Source: JACCVL01 sp963695375
Lineage (GTDB): Bacteria > Actinomycetota > Actinomycetes > Propionibacteriales > Nocardioidaceae
Assembly: GCA_963695375.1 (NCBI GenBank)
Contig: OY968767.1
Span: forward strand, 372,001-436,000
Reading direction: 5' to 3'
Length of the DNA: 64,000 nucleotides
Of the stretch, positions 9,722 to 18,327 are shown piece by piece. The notes beneath the pieces were generated by a model. That model was not told the origin of the DNA. It saw only the letters and a list, made by a program, of their open reading frames with translations, and ran no database searches. A program made the translations under genes and the position numbers. The first letter of the stretch is position 1. Every line of letters starts with the position of its first letter.

Positions 9722-9744
9722 GGCCGGCCGCGAGTTGCTAGGCT
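9718..9744 (+). promoter_or_regulatory. Putative promoter for greA
   Basis: TTGAGG (9718-9723) and TAGGCT (9739-9744) resemble -35 and -10 elements, with a short 15-bp spacer. They would leave a leader of about 60 nt before the greA GTG, which has its own GAGGAG ribosome site. Confidence 0.4.
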
Positions 9745-9810
9745 TGTCCGTTTCACCCTGACGCCACGGGCCGCCGGGCCCGTGGCGACGTACGACGAGG
9801 AGCAGTCCCT

Positions 9811-10320
9811 GTGACGCAGTCGGCCGACGAGAACGTCATCTGGCTCACCCAGGAGGCGCACGACCGCCTCCAGGAGGAGCTCGACCATCTCCGGGGTCCG
9901 GCCCGCGCCGAGCTGGCCGCACGGATCGGCGAGGCCCGTGACGAGGGCGACCTGCGCGAGAACGGTGGCTACCACGCCGCCAAGGAGGAGCAGGGCAAGG
10001 CCGAGGCACGGATCCGTCAGCTCGAGGACATGATGCGCCGGGCCCGCGTCGGCGAGGCGCCACCCGACGACGGCGTGGTCGAGCCGGGGATGATCGTCAC
10101 GGTGCGGTTCGCCGGTGACGACGACACCGAGTCGTTCCTGCTCGGCTCCCGCGAGCTGCTCGCCCTGGACTCGTCGGTGGACCTCGACGTCTACTCCCCC
10201 CAGAGCCCGCTGGGCAGCGCGATCGCCGGCGCGTCGGTGGGTGACCAGGCCACGTACGCCGCCCCCAACGGCCGGGACGTCACCGTCGAGGTGCTGGCGG
10301 CCAAGCCCTTCCGGAGCTGA
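9811..10320 (+). CDS. greA: Transcription elongation factor GreA
   Basis: GreA enters the secondary channel of RNA polymerase and stimulates cleavage of backtracked RNA. The 169-residue protein shows the N-terminal coiled coil with LTQEAHDRLQEELDHLRG and the acidic tip DEGDLRENGGYHAAKEEQ, followed by the C-terminal FKBP-like domain ending SPLGSAIAGASVGDQATYAAPNG. The GTG at 9811 is preceded by GAGGAGCAG. Its place next to DUF4307 and mca matches the mycobacterial order. Confidence 0.97.
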   Translation: MTQSADENVIWLTQEAHDRLQEELDHLRGPARAELAARIGEARDEGDLRENGGYHAAKEEQGKAEARIRQLEDMMRRARVGEAPPDDGVVEPGMIVTVRFAGDDDTESFLLGSRELLALDSSVDLDVYSPQSPLGSAIAGASVGDQATYAAPNGRDVTVEVLAAKPFRS

Positions 10321-10379
10321 CCCGACGAGACGTGGCTCACGCCCGGAATGTCGCCGGGGACGGTGCCGTTGTGGCCGGT

Positions 10380-10841
10380 ATGGCTTCTGAACCGACCACG
10401 GACCCCCGCACGGCCCCGACCGGCGAGAGCAGCGGCGACGGCACCGGTGGAACGGTCACGCTCACGGCGGACCGCTTCGAGCAGACGATCTCGTCCGCCG
10501 GCATCCTGCTGGTGGACTTCTGGGCCGAGTGGTGCGGCCCGTGTCGCTCCTTCGCCCCCGTCTTCGAGGCGGCCTCGGAGCAGCACACCGACATCACCTT
10601 CGCCAAGGTCGACACTGAGGCCGAGCAGGCGCTGGCGGCCCAGCTGGGTATCCGCTCGATCCCGACGCTGATGGCGTTCCGGGACGGGATCCTGCTGCAT
10701 GCCCAGCCCGGCGCCTTGCCCGCGCCCGCGCTCGAGCAGCTGATCACCGCGGTGCGCGAGCTGGACATGGACGACGTCCGGCGCAAGGTCGCCGCCGAGG
10801 AGGCGGCCCGCGCCGCCGACGGGACCGCGCCCACCAGCTGA
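10380..10841 (+). CDS. Thioredoxin-domain protein
   Basis: This is a thiol-disulfide oxidoreductase with the canonical active site WCGPC (C52 and C55), the cis-Pro region SIPTLMAF, and a C-terminal helix. It differs from minimal thioredoxin (about 105 residues) in having a polar, disordered-looking N-terminus of about 25 residues and a charged tail (RRKVAAEEAARAADG). No signal peptide is present, so it should act in the cytoplasm. I start it at the ATG at 10380; a GTG at 10332 would add 16 residues. It lies 59 bp downstream of greA on the same strand and could be co-transcribed. Confidence 0.88.
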   Translation: MASEPTTDPRTAPTGESSGDGTGGTVTLTADRFEQTISSAGILLVDFWAEWCGPCRSFAPVFEAASEQHTDITFAKVDTEAEQALAAQLGIRSIPTLMAFRDGILLHAQPGALPAPALEQLITAVRELDMDDVRRKVAAEEAARAADGTAPTS

Positions 10842-10859
10842 CCCACGGCGGCTCGGTCG

Positions 10860-12074
10860 TCAGACGAAGGCCACCGGGTAGCCGGCCTCCCGGACGGCGC
10901 CGATCACGGCCGTGCCGTGCGGTTCGCCGCGCGTCTCGACCTGCAGGGCGACCTCGACCTCGTCGACGTGCAGCCGGGCGGAGACCCGCTGGTGCACCAC
11001 GTCGAGCACATTGGCGTCCGCCTCGGCGAGCAGCCCGAGCAGCCGCACCAGCTCGCCCGGGCGGTCCGGCACCCGGACGGTGAACGAGAGGTACCGGCCG
11101 GCCGCGGCCAACCCGTGCCGGACCACCTGGAGCAGCAGCAGCGGGTCCACGTTGCCCCCCGACAGCACGGCCACCACCGGCCCCGGGAACAGGTCCGTCC
11201 GCCCCGGGTGGTCCAGAAGGGCCGCCACCGCCGCCGCGCCGCCGGGCTCGACCACCTGCTTGGCCCGCTCCACCAGCAGCAACAGCGCCTGGGACAGCGA
11301 CTCCTCGCCGACGGTCAGCATCTCGTCGACGAGATCCGCGATGGTGGCGAACGGCACGTCCCCGGGCCGGCCCACCGCGATGCCGTCGGCCATCGTGCTC
11401 ATCGACGCCAGCGGCACCGGCGCACCGGCCGCGAGGCTGGCCGGATAGCTGGCCGCCCCCTCTGCCTGAACCCCGACCATCCGGATGTCCGGCCGCAGCG
11501 CCTTCATCGCCGTGGCGACGCCCGCCAGCAGGCCGCCGCCGCCGCAGGGCACCAGCACGGTGGCGGCGTCCGGCACCTGGTCGGCCAGCTCGAGACCGAG
11601 GGTGCCCTGGCCGGCCACCACGTCCGGATGGTCGAAGGGGTGGATGAACACCGCCCCGGTCTCGTCGGCGAAGGCCCGGGCGGCGACCAGCGCCTCGTCG
11701 ACGGTGGTCCCGACGAAGTGCACGTCGGCGCCGTAGTCGCGGGTGGCCCGCTCCTTGGGGATCGGGGCACCGCGCGGCATGAACACCGTCGACGTGGTGC
11801 CGAGCAGCGACGCGGCCAGCGCCACCCCCTGGGCGTGGTTGCCGGCACTCGCCGCGACCACGCCGCGGGACCGCTCCGCGTCGTCGAGGCCGGCGATGCG
11901 GACGTATGCCCCGCGGATCTTGAACGACCCGGTGCGCTGCAGGTTCTCGCACTTGAGGTGCACCGGAGCACCCACGAGCCGCTCCAGCCACCGGGACCGC
12001 TCCACCGGCGTGACGACCGAGACGTCGCCGAGGACCGTACGGGCCTGTCGCACCTGTTCCAGCGTCACGCCCAC
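10860..12074 (-). CDS. ilvA: Threonine ammonia-lyase with C-terminal ACT domain
   Basis: This PLP enzyme deaminates threonine to 2-oxobutanoate for isoleucine synthesis or threonine catabolism. The 404-residue protein has the PLP lysine K52 in TGSFKIRGAY, the phosphate-binding loop PCGGGGLLAG, and SAGNHAQGVALAA. It ends in a single ACT domain (about residues 325-404, YLSFTVRVPDRPGELVRLL). That layout matches the shorter TdcB/IlvA form seen in actinobacteria. The GTG start lies 6 bp after a TAGGGT hexamer, so the mRNA may be leaderless. It faces the thioredoxin gene tail to tail with 18 bp between stops. Confidence 0.93.
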   Translation of the reverse strand: MGVTLEQVRQARTVLGDVSVVTPVERSRWLERLVGAPVHLKCENLQRTGSFKIRGAYVRIAGLDDAERSRGVVAASAGNHAQGVALAASLLGTTSTVFMPRGAPIPKERATRDYGADVHFVGTTVDEALVAARAFADETGAVFIHPFDHPDVVAGQGTLGLELADQVPDAATVLVPCGGGGLLAGVATAMKALRPDIRMVGVQAEGAASYPASLAAGAPVPLASMSTMADGIAVGRPGDVPFATIADLVDEMLTVGEESLSQALLLLVERAKQVVEPGGAAAVAALLDHPGRTDLFPGPVVAVLSGGNVDPLLLLQVVRHGLAAAGRYLSFTVRVPDRPGELVRLLGLLAEADANVLDVVHQRVSARLHVDEVEVALQVETRGEPHGTAVIGAVREAGYPVAFV

Positions 12075-12080
12075 GTCGCC

Positions 12081-12086
12081 ACCCTA
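12081..12086 (-). promoter_or_regulatory. Putative -10 (TAGGGT) for ilvA
   Basis: TAGGGT on the minus strand ends 6 bp before the ilvA GTG at 12074, a leaderless layout. Confidence 0.5.
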
Positions 12087-12113
12087 GGGCTCGGTCCCGC
12101 GCGGGCGGCGAGG

Positions 12114-13802
12114 TCAGCGGCTCAGCGTGGCGCTGGCCACCGGGCACCACAGCAGGCAGTCGTCGTCGGGTCCCTCGGTGGCGGTCTCCCACGCCACCTT
12201 GGCTCGCCGGCCGCTGAGGTCGAGTGTCGCCAGCGCGTTGTTGAACCAGGGCCCGTCCGCGGTGTGCCAGGTCCATGGGGGGCCGGGCACCCGCGCGGTC
12301 TCCGACAGCAGCCGCCCCACCGTCCCGGCCACCCCGTAGGCCATGGTCGCGGTCACGAACCGCATCACCTGGGGCAGCGGGTTGCGGATCGGCGAGCAGA
12401 CGGCCTGCACCACCCGGGACCGCCCCGGGCCGGTGGGCAGGTCCGCCTCCATCAGGTACGAGTGGTGGACGTCACCGGACAGGAAGGTGACCGTCGCCGG
12501 CGCCGGTCCCCGCTGGCCGCCGGCGACGTCGGCCACCATCTCCTGCACCTGCCGGAACGACCGCTGCCAGGCACCCCAGTGCTCCAGGTCGAACGTCTGC
12601 CGGGCGTTCTCGGCACCGACGGCGGCCCGCTCGCCCCAGGCGCCGCTCGCGACCGCCTCGTTCCACGCCTCCAAGTAGTGCAGCCCCATCGGCAGCAGGA
12701 ACGGGATCGAGGTGGCGAGCAGCAGGTGGTCGTGCCCGCCCTGCACCTTGCCGTCCAGCCAGGCCATCTCCTCGTCGTCGATGATCGACCGTCGGTCCGG
12801 CGTGGTGACCCGCGCCGCACGCGAGTCGATCACCACCAGCCTGGTGCGGCCGAGGTCGCGGGAGTGGCTCCAGCGGTAGGCGGCGGGATCGGCGTCGGCT
12901 GCCTCGGCGAAGTCGTTCAGCACCGGGCCCACGTCACGGTCCCCGGCGGCCTGCACCTTCTGCCAGACCGGGTCCTCGGCCCGCTCGGCCGGCGACAGGT
13001 TCCCCAGGTGCTGATAGATCCAGTACGACGAAAGCCCGGCGACGATGCGCCCCTGCCACCACGGCACGGTCTTCATCTGCTGCCGCCAGGTCTCCGAGGT
13101 GTTCCAGTCGTCGCGGACGTCGTGGTCGTCGAAGATCATCGCGCTCGGCACCGTGGACAGGACCCAGCGCACCGTGGGCTCGGTCCAGGACAACCGGTAG
13201 AGGTGCGCGTACTCGCCGAAGTTCGCCAGCTCCTCACCGGGTGGCTGCTCGATGTCCCGGTGGTGGGCGATGTACTCCCGCATCGAGCTCGACGTCTCGT
13301 CGGCGTAGACCTGATCGCCGAGGAACAGCATCAGCCCCGGCCACTCCTGACCGTCGGCGTCGGCCGGCTCCGGCCCGACCCCGTTGGCCAGCCGCAGCGC
13401 GAGCGCCCGCAACACGTCGACGCCGTAGCGCCGGTTGGTGCGCCGGTCGTGCGGCACGGAGGCCCGGCAGGTGCCGAAGACGATCCGCAGCGGTCGGGAG
13501 AAGTCCATCGTGCGCAGCGCGCTCGGCGGGAACAACGACCCCGGGGGCGGCCAGATCACGTCGTCGTCCAGCGACACCTCGTACGGCAGGTGCGAACCGG
13601 GGGGCAGCCCGGTGACATCGACAACCGCGTAGTGGTGGTCGTGGGCGGTGAAGGTGTGTGCGGAGCCCTCGTGCTCCCCCGCCCGCACGGTGACCGTCCC
13701 GGGGCGCACCACCTCGACCCACACGGTGACGGTCGACTCGTCGGCGAATCGCTGCAGCGGACCGATGACCAGCCCTCCCGCGGGGTCGCTCCGGCCGGTC
13801 AC
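12114..13802 (-). CDS. Alkaline phosphatase D (PhoD-like) family protein
   Basis: This is a calcineurin-like metallophosphoesterase of the PhoD family, which hydrolyses phosphomono- or diesters. Metal-binding patches are visible: FGTCRAS, MLFLGDQVYADE, MIFDDHDVRDDW, and FLSGDVHHSY near the C-terminus. An N-terminal beta domain (VWVEVVRPGTVTV) matches the PhoD N-terminal Ig-like domain. Unlike classical PhoD there is no Tat or Sec signal, so this member is probably cytoplasmic. I chose the GTG at 13802; the only further start is a TTG at 13826. The length of about 562 residues is normal for this subfamily. Confidence 0.88.
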   Translation of the reverse strand: MTGRSDPAGGLVIGPLQRFADESTVTVWVEVVRPGTVTVRAGEHEGSAHTFTAHDHHYAVVDVTGLPPGSHLPYEVSLDDDVIWPPPGSLFPPSALRTMDFSRPLRIVFGTCRASVPHDRRTNRRYGVDVLRALALRLANGVGPEPADADGQEWPGLMLFLGDQVYADETSSSMREYIAHHRDIEQPPGEELANFGEYAHLYRLSWTEPTVRWVLSTVPSAMIFDDHDVRDDWNTSETWRQQMKTVPWWQGRIVAGLSSYWIYQHLGNLSPAERAEDPVWQKVQAAGDRDVGPVLNDFAEAADADPAAYRWSHSRDLGRTRLVVIDSRAARVTTPDRRSIIDDEEMAWLDGKVQGGHDHLLLATSIPFLLPMGLHYLEAWNEAVASGAWGERAAVGAENARQTFDLEHWGAWQRSFRQVQEMVADVAGGQRGPAPATVTFLSGDVHHSYLMEADLPTGPGRSRVVQAVCSPIRNPLPQVMRFVTATMAYGVAGTVGRLLSETARVPGPPWTWHTADGPWFNNALATLDLSGRRAKVAWETATEGPDDDCLLWCPVASATLSR

Positions 13803-13905
13803 CGGGCGCCCTCGGGCAGGCCGCAAGGTGCGGTCGGTCGATCCGGGGACGCTGTCACGGGGTCTTGTGTACCGGTCCCCGCGCCCGGCCGCACCTACCG
13901 CCGAC

Positions 13906-13911
13906 TAAAGT
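13906..13911 (+). promoter_or_regulatory. Putative -10 (TAAAGT) for the MFS exporter
   Basis: TAAAGT ends 6 bp before the ATG at 13918, and no ribosome site is visible between them, which fits a leaderless transcript. Confidence 0.5.
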
Positions 13912-13917
13912 TGCACT

Positions 13918-15477
13918 ATGCACCCATCTTCGGCGCCGGCCGAGGTGGCGCCGGAGTACCTCCCGCACCGACAGATCGTGGTGGTTCTCGGCGGCCTGAT
14001 GGCCGGGATGTTCCTGGCCGCTCTCGACCAGAGCATCGTCGCGACCGCCCTGCCCAGCATCACCAGCGACCTCGGCGGGTTGGACCGGCTCAGCTGGGTG
14101 GTGACCGCCTACCTGCTCACGTCCACGGCCTCGACGCCGCTCTGGGGCAAGATCTCCGACCTGTACGGCCGGCGGCCGATCTTTCAGGCCGCGATCGGCA
14201 CCTTCCTGCTGGGCTCGGTGCTGTCCGGCTTCAGCCAGGACATCAGCCAGCTGATCGCGTTCCGCGCCGTGCAGGGCCTCGGCGGCGGGGGCCTGTTCGC
14301 GCTCGCCCTCGCCACCATCGGAGACGTGGTGCCGCCGCGCGAGCGTGGCCGCTACCAGGGCTGGTTCGCCGCCGTCTTCGGCACCTCCAGCGTCCTCGGC
14401 CCGGTGCTGGGCGGCTGGCTCGCCGAGGGGCCGGGGTGGCAGTGGATCTTCTGGATCAACCTGCCGATCGGTGGAGCCGCGCTGATCGTGACCTCCGTGG
14501 CGCTGCGGCTGCCGCACGTGCCCCGACCACACCGGATCGACTATCTCGGCGCGGCCCTGATCGTGGCGGCGGTGTCGGCCATCCTGCTGGCCACGACCTG
14601 GGCGGGCGACGCGTACGGCTGGGGTTCGCCGACTGCGGTGAGCCTGCTGGGCGCGGGCCTGCTGCTCGCCGTGGTGTTCGTGCGGGTGGAGCGTCGCGCG
14701 GTCGAGCCGATCATCCCGATGGAGCTGTTCGGTGACCGGGTGTTCGCGGCCTCCAGCGGCTTCGTCTTCCTGATCGGCATGGCGATGTTCGGATCACTCG
14801 TGTTCACGCCGCTGTACCTGCAGGTGGTTCAGGGCATGAGCCCGACCGAGTCGGGGTTGGCGCTGCTCCCGATGGTGGCGGGGATCTTCTCCACCTCGAT
14901 CACGGCCGGCCGGCTGGCATCGCGGACCGGGCGGTACCGGGTGTTTCCCATCCTCGGCACCGCCACCGTGCTGGTCGGGGTCACGCTGCTCAGCCGGTTG
15001 GGGACCGAGACGCCGTACTGGCAGGTGGCGGTGGCGTTGTCCATCCTCGGCGCCGGGCTGGGCGGGACGATGCAGATCATCCTCACCGCCGTGCAGAACT
15101 CGGTCGACCGACGGCACATGGGGACGGCCACCAGCGCGGTGACGTTCTTCCGGATGATGGGCGGTGCGGTGGGGACCGCCGTCTTCGGGGCCACGCTGGG
15201 GATCCGGCTCACCCACCACCTGTCCGGACTCGGCACACGGGCGCGAGCGACCAGCAGTGACGGCGGTGATCTCGCCGCGCTGCGCGCCCTGCCGCCGGAC
15301 GTGCGGAACGACGTGCTGACCGCCTATGCCGACGCCCTCGGCGACGTGTTCCTCGTCGCCGTACCGGTGGCCGGGCTGGCCCTCGTGGTGGCACTGCTCA
15401 TCCCCGAGGTCCGGTTGCGCAGCCGGGACGACGAGCTCCGGGCGTCGCCCGCCGACGAGGTCACTGCTCCGGCCTGA
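13918..15477 (+). CDS. MFS multidrug exporter, DHA2 (EmrB/QacA) type
   Basis: This 519-residue drug:proton antiporter of the 14-helix DHA2 group has the motif GKISDLYGRRP after helix 2 (motif A), LDQSIVATALPSI in helix 1 (the DHA2 motif D1), and GPVLGGWLAE of antiporter motif C. Helices continue to the C-terminus (VAVPVAGLALVVALLIPEV), then a short acidic tail. No adjacent regulator is seen. Its last 17 bp overlap the 3' end of the convergent AI-2E family gene. The substrate cannot be told from sequence. Confidence 0.93.
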   Translation: MHPSSAPAEVAPEYLPHRQIVVVLGGLMAGMFLAALDQSIVATALPSITSDLGGLDRLSWVVTAYLLTSTASTPLWGKISDLYGRRPIFQAAIGTFLLGSVLSGFSQDISQLIAFRAVQGLGGGGLFALALATIGDVVPPRERGRYQGWFAAVFGTSSVLGPVLGGWLAEGPGWQWIFWINLPIGGAALIVTSVALRLPHVPRPHRIDYLGAALIVAAVSAILLATTWAGDAYGWGSPTAVSLLGAGLLLAVVFVRVERRAVEPIIPMELFGDRVFAASSGFVFLIGMAMFGSLVFTPLYLQVVQGMSPTESGLALLPMVAGIFSTSITAGRLASRTGRYRVFPILGTATVLVGVTLLSRLGTETPYWQVAVALSILGAGLGGTMQIILTAVQNSVDRRHMGTATSAVTFFRMMGGAVGTAVFGATLGIRLTHHLSGLGTRARATSSDGGDLAALRALPPDVRNDVLTAYADALGDVFLVAVPVAGLALVVALLIPEVRLRSRDDELRASPADEVTAPA

Positions 15478-16888
15478 CCTCCACGGGGCCGTCCGCGTCC
15501 GGCTCGGGCGGATCGGCCGCGTCGTCCGGCACCGGGTCGGCATCGGTACGGAACGGTGGGTCGGGCTGCTCGGCTCCAGCCCCGGGGTCCACGACGTCGC
15601 CGTCGTGCTCGACCGACGACCCGGGGTCGTCGGCACCGAGCGGTCCCATCGACTCTCGGTCCGGGCTGTCGGGCGGATCGCGCTCGGCGATGTGCTTGCC
15701 GACGGCGTTGGCGCAGGCCACCAGCGGCACCGCGATCAGTGCCCCGACCACGCCGCCGGCGACGAGGCCCGCAGCGATGGCCAGGATGATGCCGAGCGGG
15801 TGCACGGCGACGAAGCGACCCATCAGGAACGGTTGCAGGACGTGTGACTCCACCTGCTGCACCACCAGCACGACCGCGAGCATCAACAGGGCGACGACCG
15901 GTCCCTGCGCCACCAGGGCAACCAGCACGGCCACGATCCCGGAGACGGCCGCGCCGATGATCGGGACGAACGCTCCCAGGAAGACGAGGACGCCGATCGG
16001 CAGTGCCAGGGGCACGCCCAGCAGCAGCGCACCCAGCGCGATCCCCACGGCGTCGGTGAGGGCGACCAGCATGGTCGCGCGCACGAAGGCGGTCAGCGAG
16101 ACCCACGCCACCCGTGCCGACGAGTCGACGTCGGCCCGGTACGACCGGGGCATCAACCGCAGCGCCCACCCCCAGATCCGCCCACCGTCGGCGGTGAAGA
16201 AGTAGGTCGCGAACAGCACGATGAACAGGCCGGCGAAGACGTGGCCGACGGTGGTTCCCACCGCGGCGGCCTGTCGGACAACCTCGGAGTCGGCGGTCTG
16301 CAGCGACTCCCGCCCCCGGTCGATCAGGTCGTTGAGCTGCGCGTCGGAGAGGCCGATCGGCCCGGTCTGCAGCCAGTCCTGGACCTGCCCGACGCCGTCG
16401 GCCACGTCCCTGCTGAGCTGTTCGAACTGGCCGGCGACCTGGCGGCTGACGAGCGTGAGCAGGCTGCCGATCACCACCAGTCCGCCCAGCACGACCACGA
16501 GGGCCGCGAGCCGGCGCCGCATCCCGGCCCGCTCCAGCGTGTCGACCACCGGTGCGGCCAGCGCCGTCGTCAGCAGCGCGATCGCCAGCGGGACCGTGAC
16601 CTCGCGGAAGAAGCCGAGCAGCACCAGCACCTGGGACAGGAACGCCCCGACGAGCAGCAGCGCCAGCGACCAGGCCGCGAGGACGACCACCATCGGCGGC
16701 ACCCCCAGCGCGGTGGCCAGCGCCGGAGCCGGTGCCTCGTCGTCGGCCGACCCGGCGTCGGCGGCCAACCGCGGCGGCTGCCGCCGGAACGAGGCGGCCA
16801 TCGACACCCCCGGGCGGTCGTCGCGCCCGGTCCACGCCGTCCGCAGCCGGGATCGGACCCGCTCCTGCCAGCCGGCACGTGTGGTCAC
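15461..16888 (-). CDS. AI-2E family transporter (PerM-like)
   Basis: This 475-residue polytopic protein of the AI-2E exporter (TqsA/PerM/YdiK) superfamily has about eight helices. A large extracytoplasmic region lies between helices 3 and 4 (VSRQVAGQFEQLSRDVADGVGQVQDWL). The conserved core GVLVFLGAFVPIIGAAVSGIVAVLVAL and the later MGRFVAVHPLGIILAI are the family fingerprints. Both ends are long, polar and probably disordered, with an acidic C-terminus of about 80 residues. Members outside enterobacteria are more often Na+/H+ antiporters than signal exporters, so the annotation name should not be taken as function. Confidence 0.9.
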   Translation of the reverse strand: MTTRAGWQERVRSRLRTAWTGRDDRPGVSMAASFRRQPPRLAADAGSADDEAPAPALATALGVPPMVVVLAAWSLALLLVGAFLSQVLVLLGFFREVTVPLAIALLTTALAAPVVDTLERAGMRRRLAALVVVLGGLVVIGSLLTLVSRQVAGQFEQLSRDVADGVGQVQDWLQTGPIGLSDAQLNDLIDRGRESLQTADSEVVRQAAAVGTTVGHVFAGLFIVLFATYFFTADGGRIWGWALRLMPRSYRADVDSSARVAWVSLTAFVRATMLVALTDAVGIALGALLLGVPLALPIGVLVFLGAFVPIIGAAVSGIVAVLVALVAQGPVVALLMLAVVLVVQQVESHVLQPFLMGRFVAVHPLGIILAIAAGLVAGGVVGALIAVPLVACANAVGKHIAERDPPDSPDRESMGPLGADDPGSSVEHDGDVVDPGAGAEQPDPPFRTDADPVPDDAADPPEPDADGPVEVRPEQ

Positions 16889-16946
16889 GGTCGCGATGAT
16901 GCCTGCCCACGCCGGCCAGAGCGGCCACCGGGTCCTTCCCGGCGAG

Positions 16947-18320
16947 TCATCCGGCGGTCAGGTGCCTCCGCAGCAGCGCTCGGGCCGCGTCCGGCTGCTC
17001 CGGGGCCAGCAGGCCGGCAGCGGCAAGCACGTACGTGCGGTCGACGAGGACCCGCGGCGCTCGCGGCAGCAGCCAGCCGCCCGCCACCTCGGTCCCCGTG
17101 CCGGCACGCAGCACCCGTTCGGCGACGCCGGGGGCCGCGTGCCGGAGCACGCCACCGGAGCCGACGAGGAGCCCGACCTCACGCAGGTCCTTGCCGGTCC
17201 GCTCCACGACCCGGCCGTCCGGGCCGAGGACGACCTGCTGCCGCCCGGCGTGTCGCCGCAGCGCCAGCACGCTCGCCAGCTCGGCCAACCGGTGGTCGAC
17301 GGTCGCGTCGGCATCGCCTGCCGGCACCCAGCCGGGGTCGGCCCGGCGCCGCTGCGCCGCGTGGTCGAGTCCAGGCCGGTCAGCTTCGGGCAGCAGGCCG
17401 GATTCGGCGCCTCCCCGCACCGTGGTCGGCGCGCTCCAGCGCATGCCCAGGTCGCCCTCGACGGTCCGGGTGACCCGGGTCGGTGCCACCACCTGCCGAG
17501 CCAGCTCGGCGTCCTCCGGGTCGAGGTCCACGACCGAGTGGACGTCCGTGGTCGCCCCACCCACGTCCACCACCACCACGTCGCCGACCAGGTCGGCGAG
17601 GGTCTCGACGCCGGTGAGCACGACGTCCGGGGTGGGGCCGGTGACCATCTCGACGAACGCGGGCGAAGCGGACAGGTGCTTCCCGCCGATGACGTGCCGG
17701 AGGAAGACCGAGCGGATGGCCGCGCGCGCACCGTCAGGGGCGAGCATCCCGATGCTGGGCACGACGTTGGCCGCCAGCTCGTGCGGGACGCCGCCCGCCG
17801 CCAGCACGGCGGCCACCCCGTCGGCCACATCCGCGTTGCCGGCCGCCACCACCGGCGTGGTCCACCCGACGGCGGCGAGCACTCCCGCGGCTCCGAGCAG
17901 CACGTCGGCATTCCCACCGTCGGTGCCCCCGACCAGCAGCACGACGTCCGGAGCGGCGTCTCGGAGCGCTGTCAGTCTGGTCCCATCGGCGGAGTCCAGA
18001 CCGCCGTCGCCGACATGCACGACCCGGCCACCGGACGACAGCGCCACCCGACGACCGGCCTCGGCGGTCACCAGCTCCTCGTTGCCGATCACCGCGATCC
18101 GCAGCCCGCCACCGGCCGACGAGCAGGCCAGCACCGGGGCCCCGGCGGCAGCGGGTTCGGTGCGCGCGAGCTCGGACACGCAGGCGGTCAGCCCGTCGAG
18201 GACGTCGGTGCCGATCGTGGTTGCGTGCTCGGCGGCCGCGAGGACCGCGCCGTCGTCTCGACTGACCAGCAGCGTCTTGGTGAAGGTGGAGCCGAAGTCG
18301 GCACAGACGACGAGGTGCAC
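16947..18320 (-). CDS. glmL: Glutamate mutase L (GlmL/MutL family ATPase-like)
   Basis: This 457-residue protein of the GlmL family has an actin-like ATPase fold. It starts VVCADFGSTFTKTLLV and has VVVVDVGGATTDVHSVVD as the second phosphate motif. SSAGGGLRIAVIGNEELVTAEAG and VGGTDGGN are typical of the family. GlmL is thought to repair or assemble B12-dependent glutamate or aminomutases. No glmE, glmS or other B12 mutase subunit lies in the window, so the partner must be elsewhere or the role is different. The start (GTG 18320) is 7 bp after the metB stop, so the two genes form an operon. Confidence 0.88.
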   Translation of the reverse strand: MHLVVCADFGSTFTKTLLVSRDDGAVLAAAEHATTIGTDVLDGLTACVSELARTEPAAAGAPVLACSSAGGGLRIAVIGNEELVTAEAGRRVALSSGGRVVHVGDGGLDSADGTRLTALRDAAPDVVLLVGGTDGGNADVLLGAAGVLAAVGWTTPVVAAGNADVADGVAAVLAAGGVPHELAANVVPSIGMLAPDGARAAIRSVFLRHVIGGKHLSASPAFVEMVTGPTPDVVLTGVETLADLVGDVVVVDVGGATTDVHSVVDLDPEDAELARQVVAPTRVTRTVEGDLGMRWSAPTTVRGGAESGLLPEADRPGLDHAAQRRRADPGWVPAGDADATVDHRLAELASVLALRRHAGRQQVVLGPDGRVVERTGKDLREVGLLVGSGGVLRHAAPGVAERVLRAGTGTEVAGGWLLPRAPRVLVDRTYVLAAAGLLAPEQPDAARALLRRHLTAG

Positions 18321-18327
18321 GGGCCGG

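Noticed and set aside
10917..14735. Open frame of 1272 codons on the plus strand
   Set aside because: It is antisense to ilvA and phoD, rich in Arg/His/Gly/Pro as GC-rich shadow frames are, and it overlaps the MFS gene in another frame.
15461..16888. Quorum-sensing autoinducer-2 exporter
   Set aside because: The family name is historical. No luxS or AI-2 gene is nearby and many members are cation antiporters.
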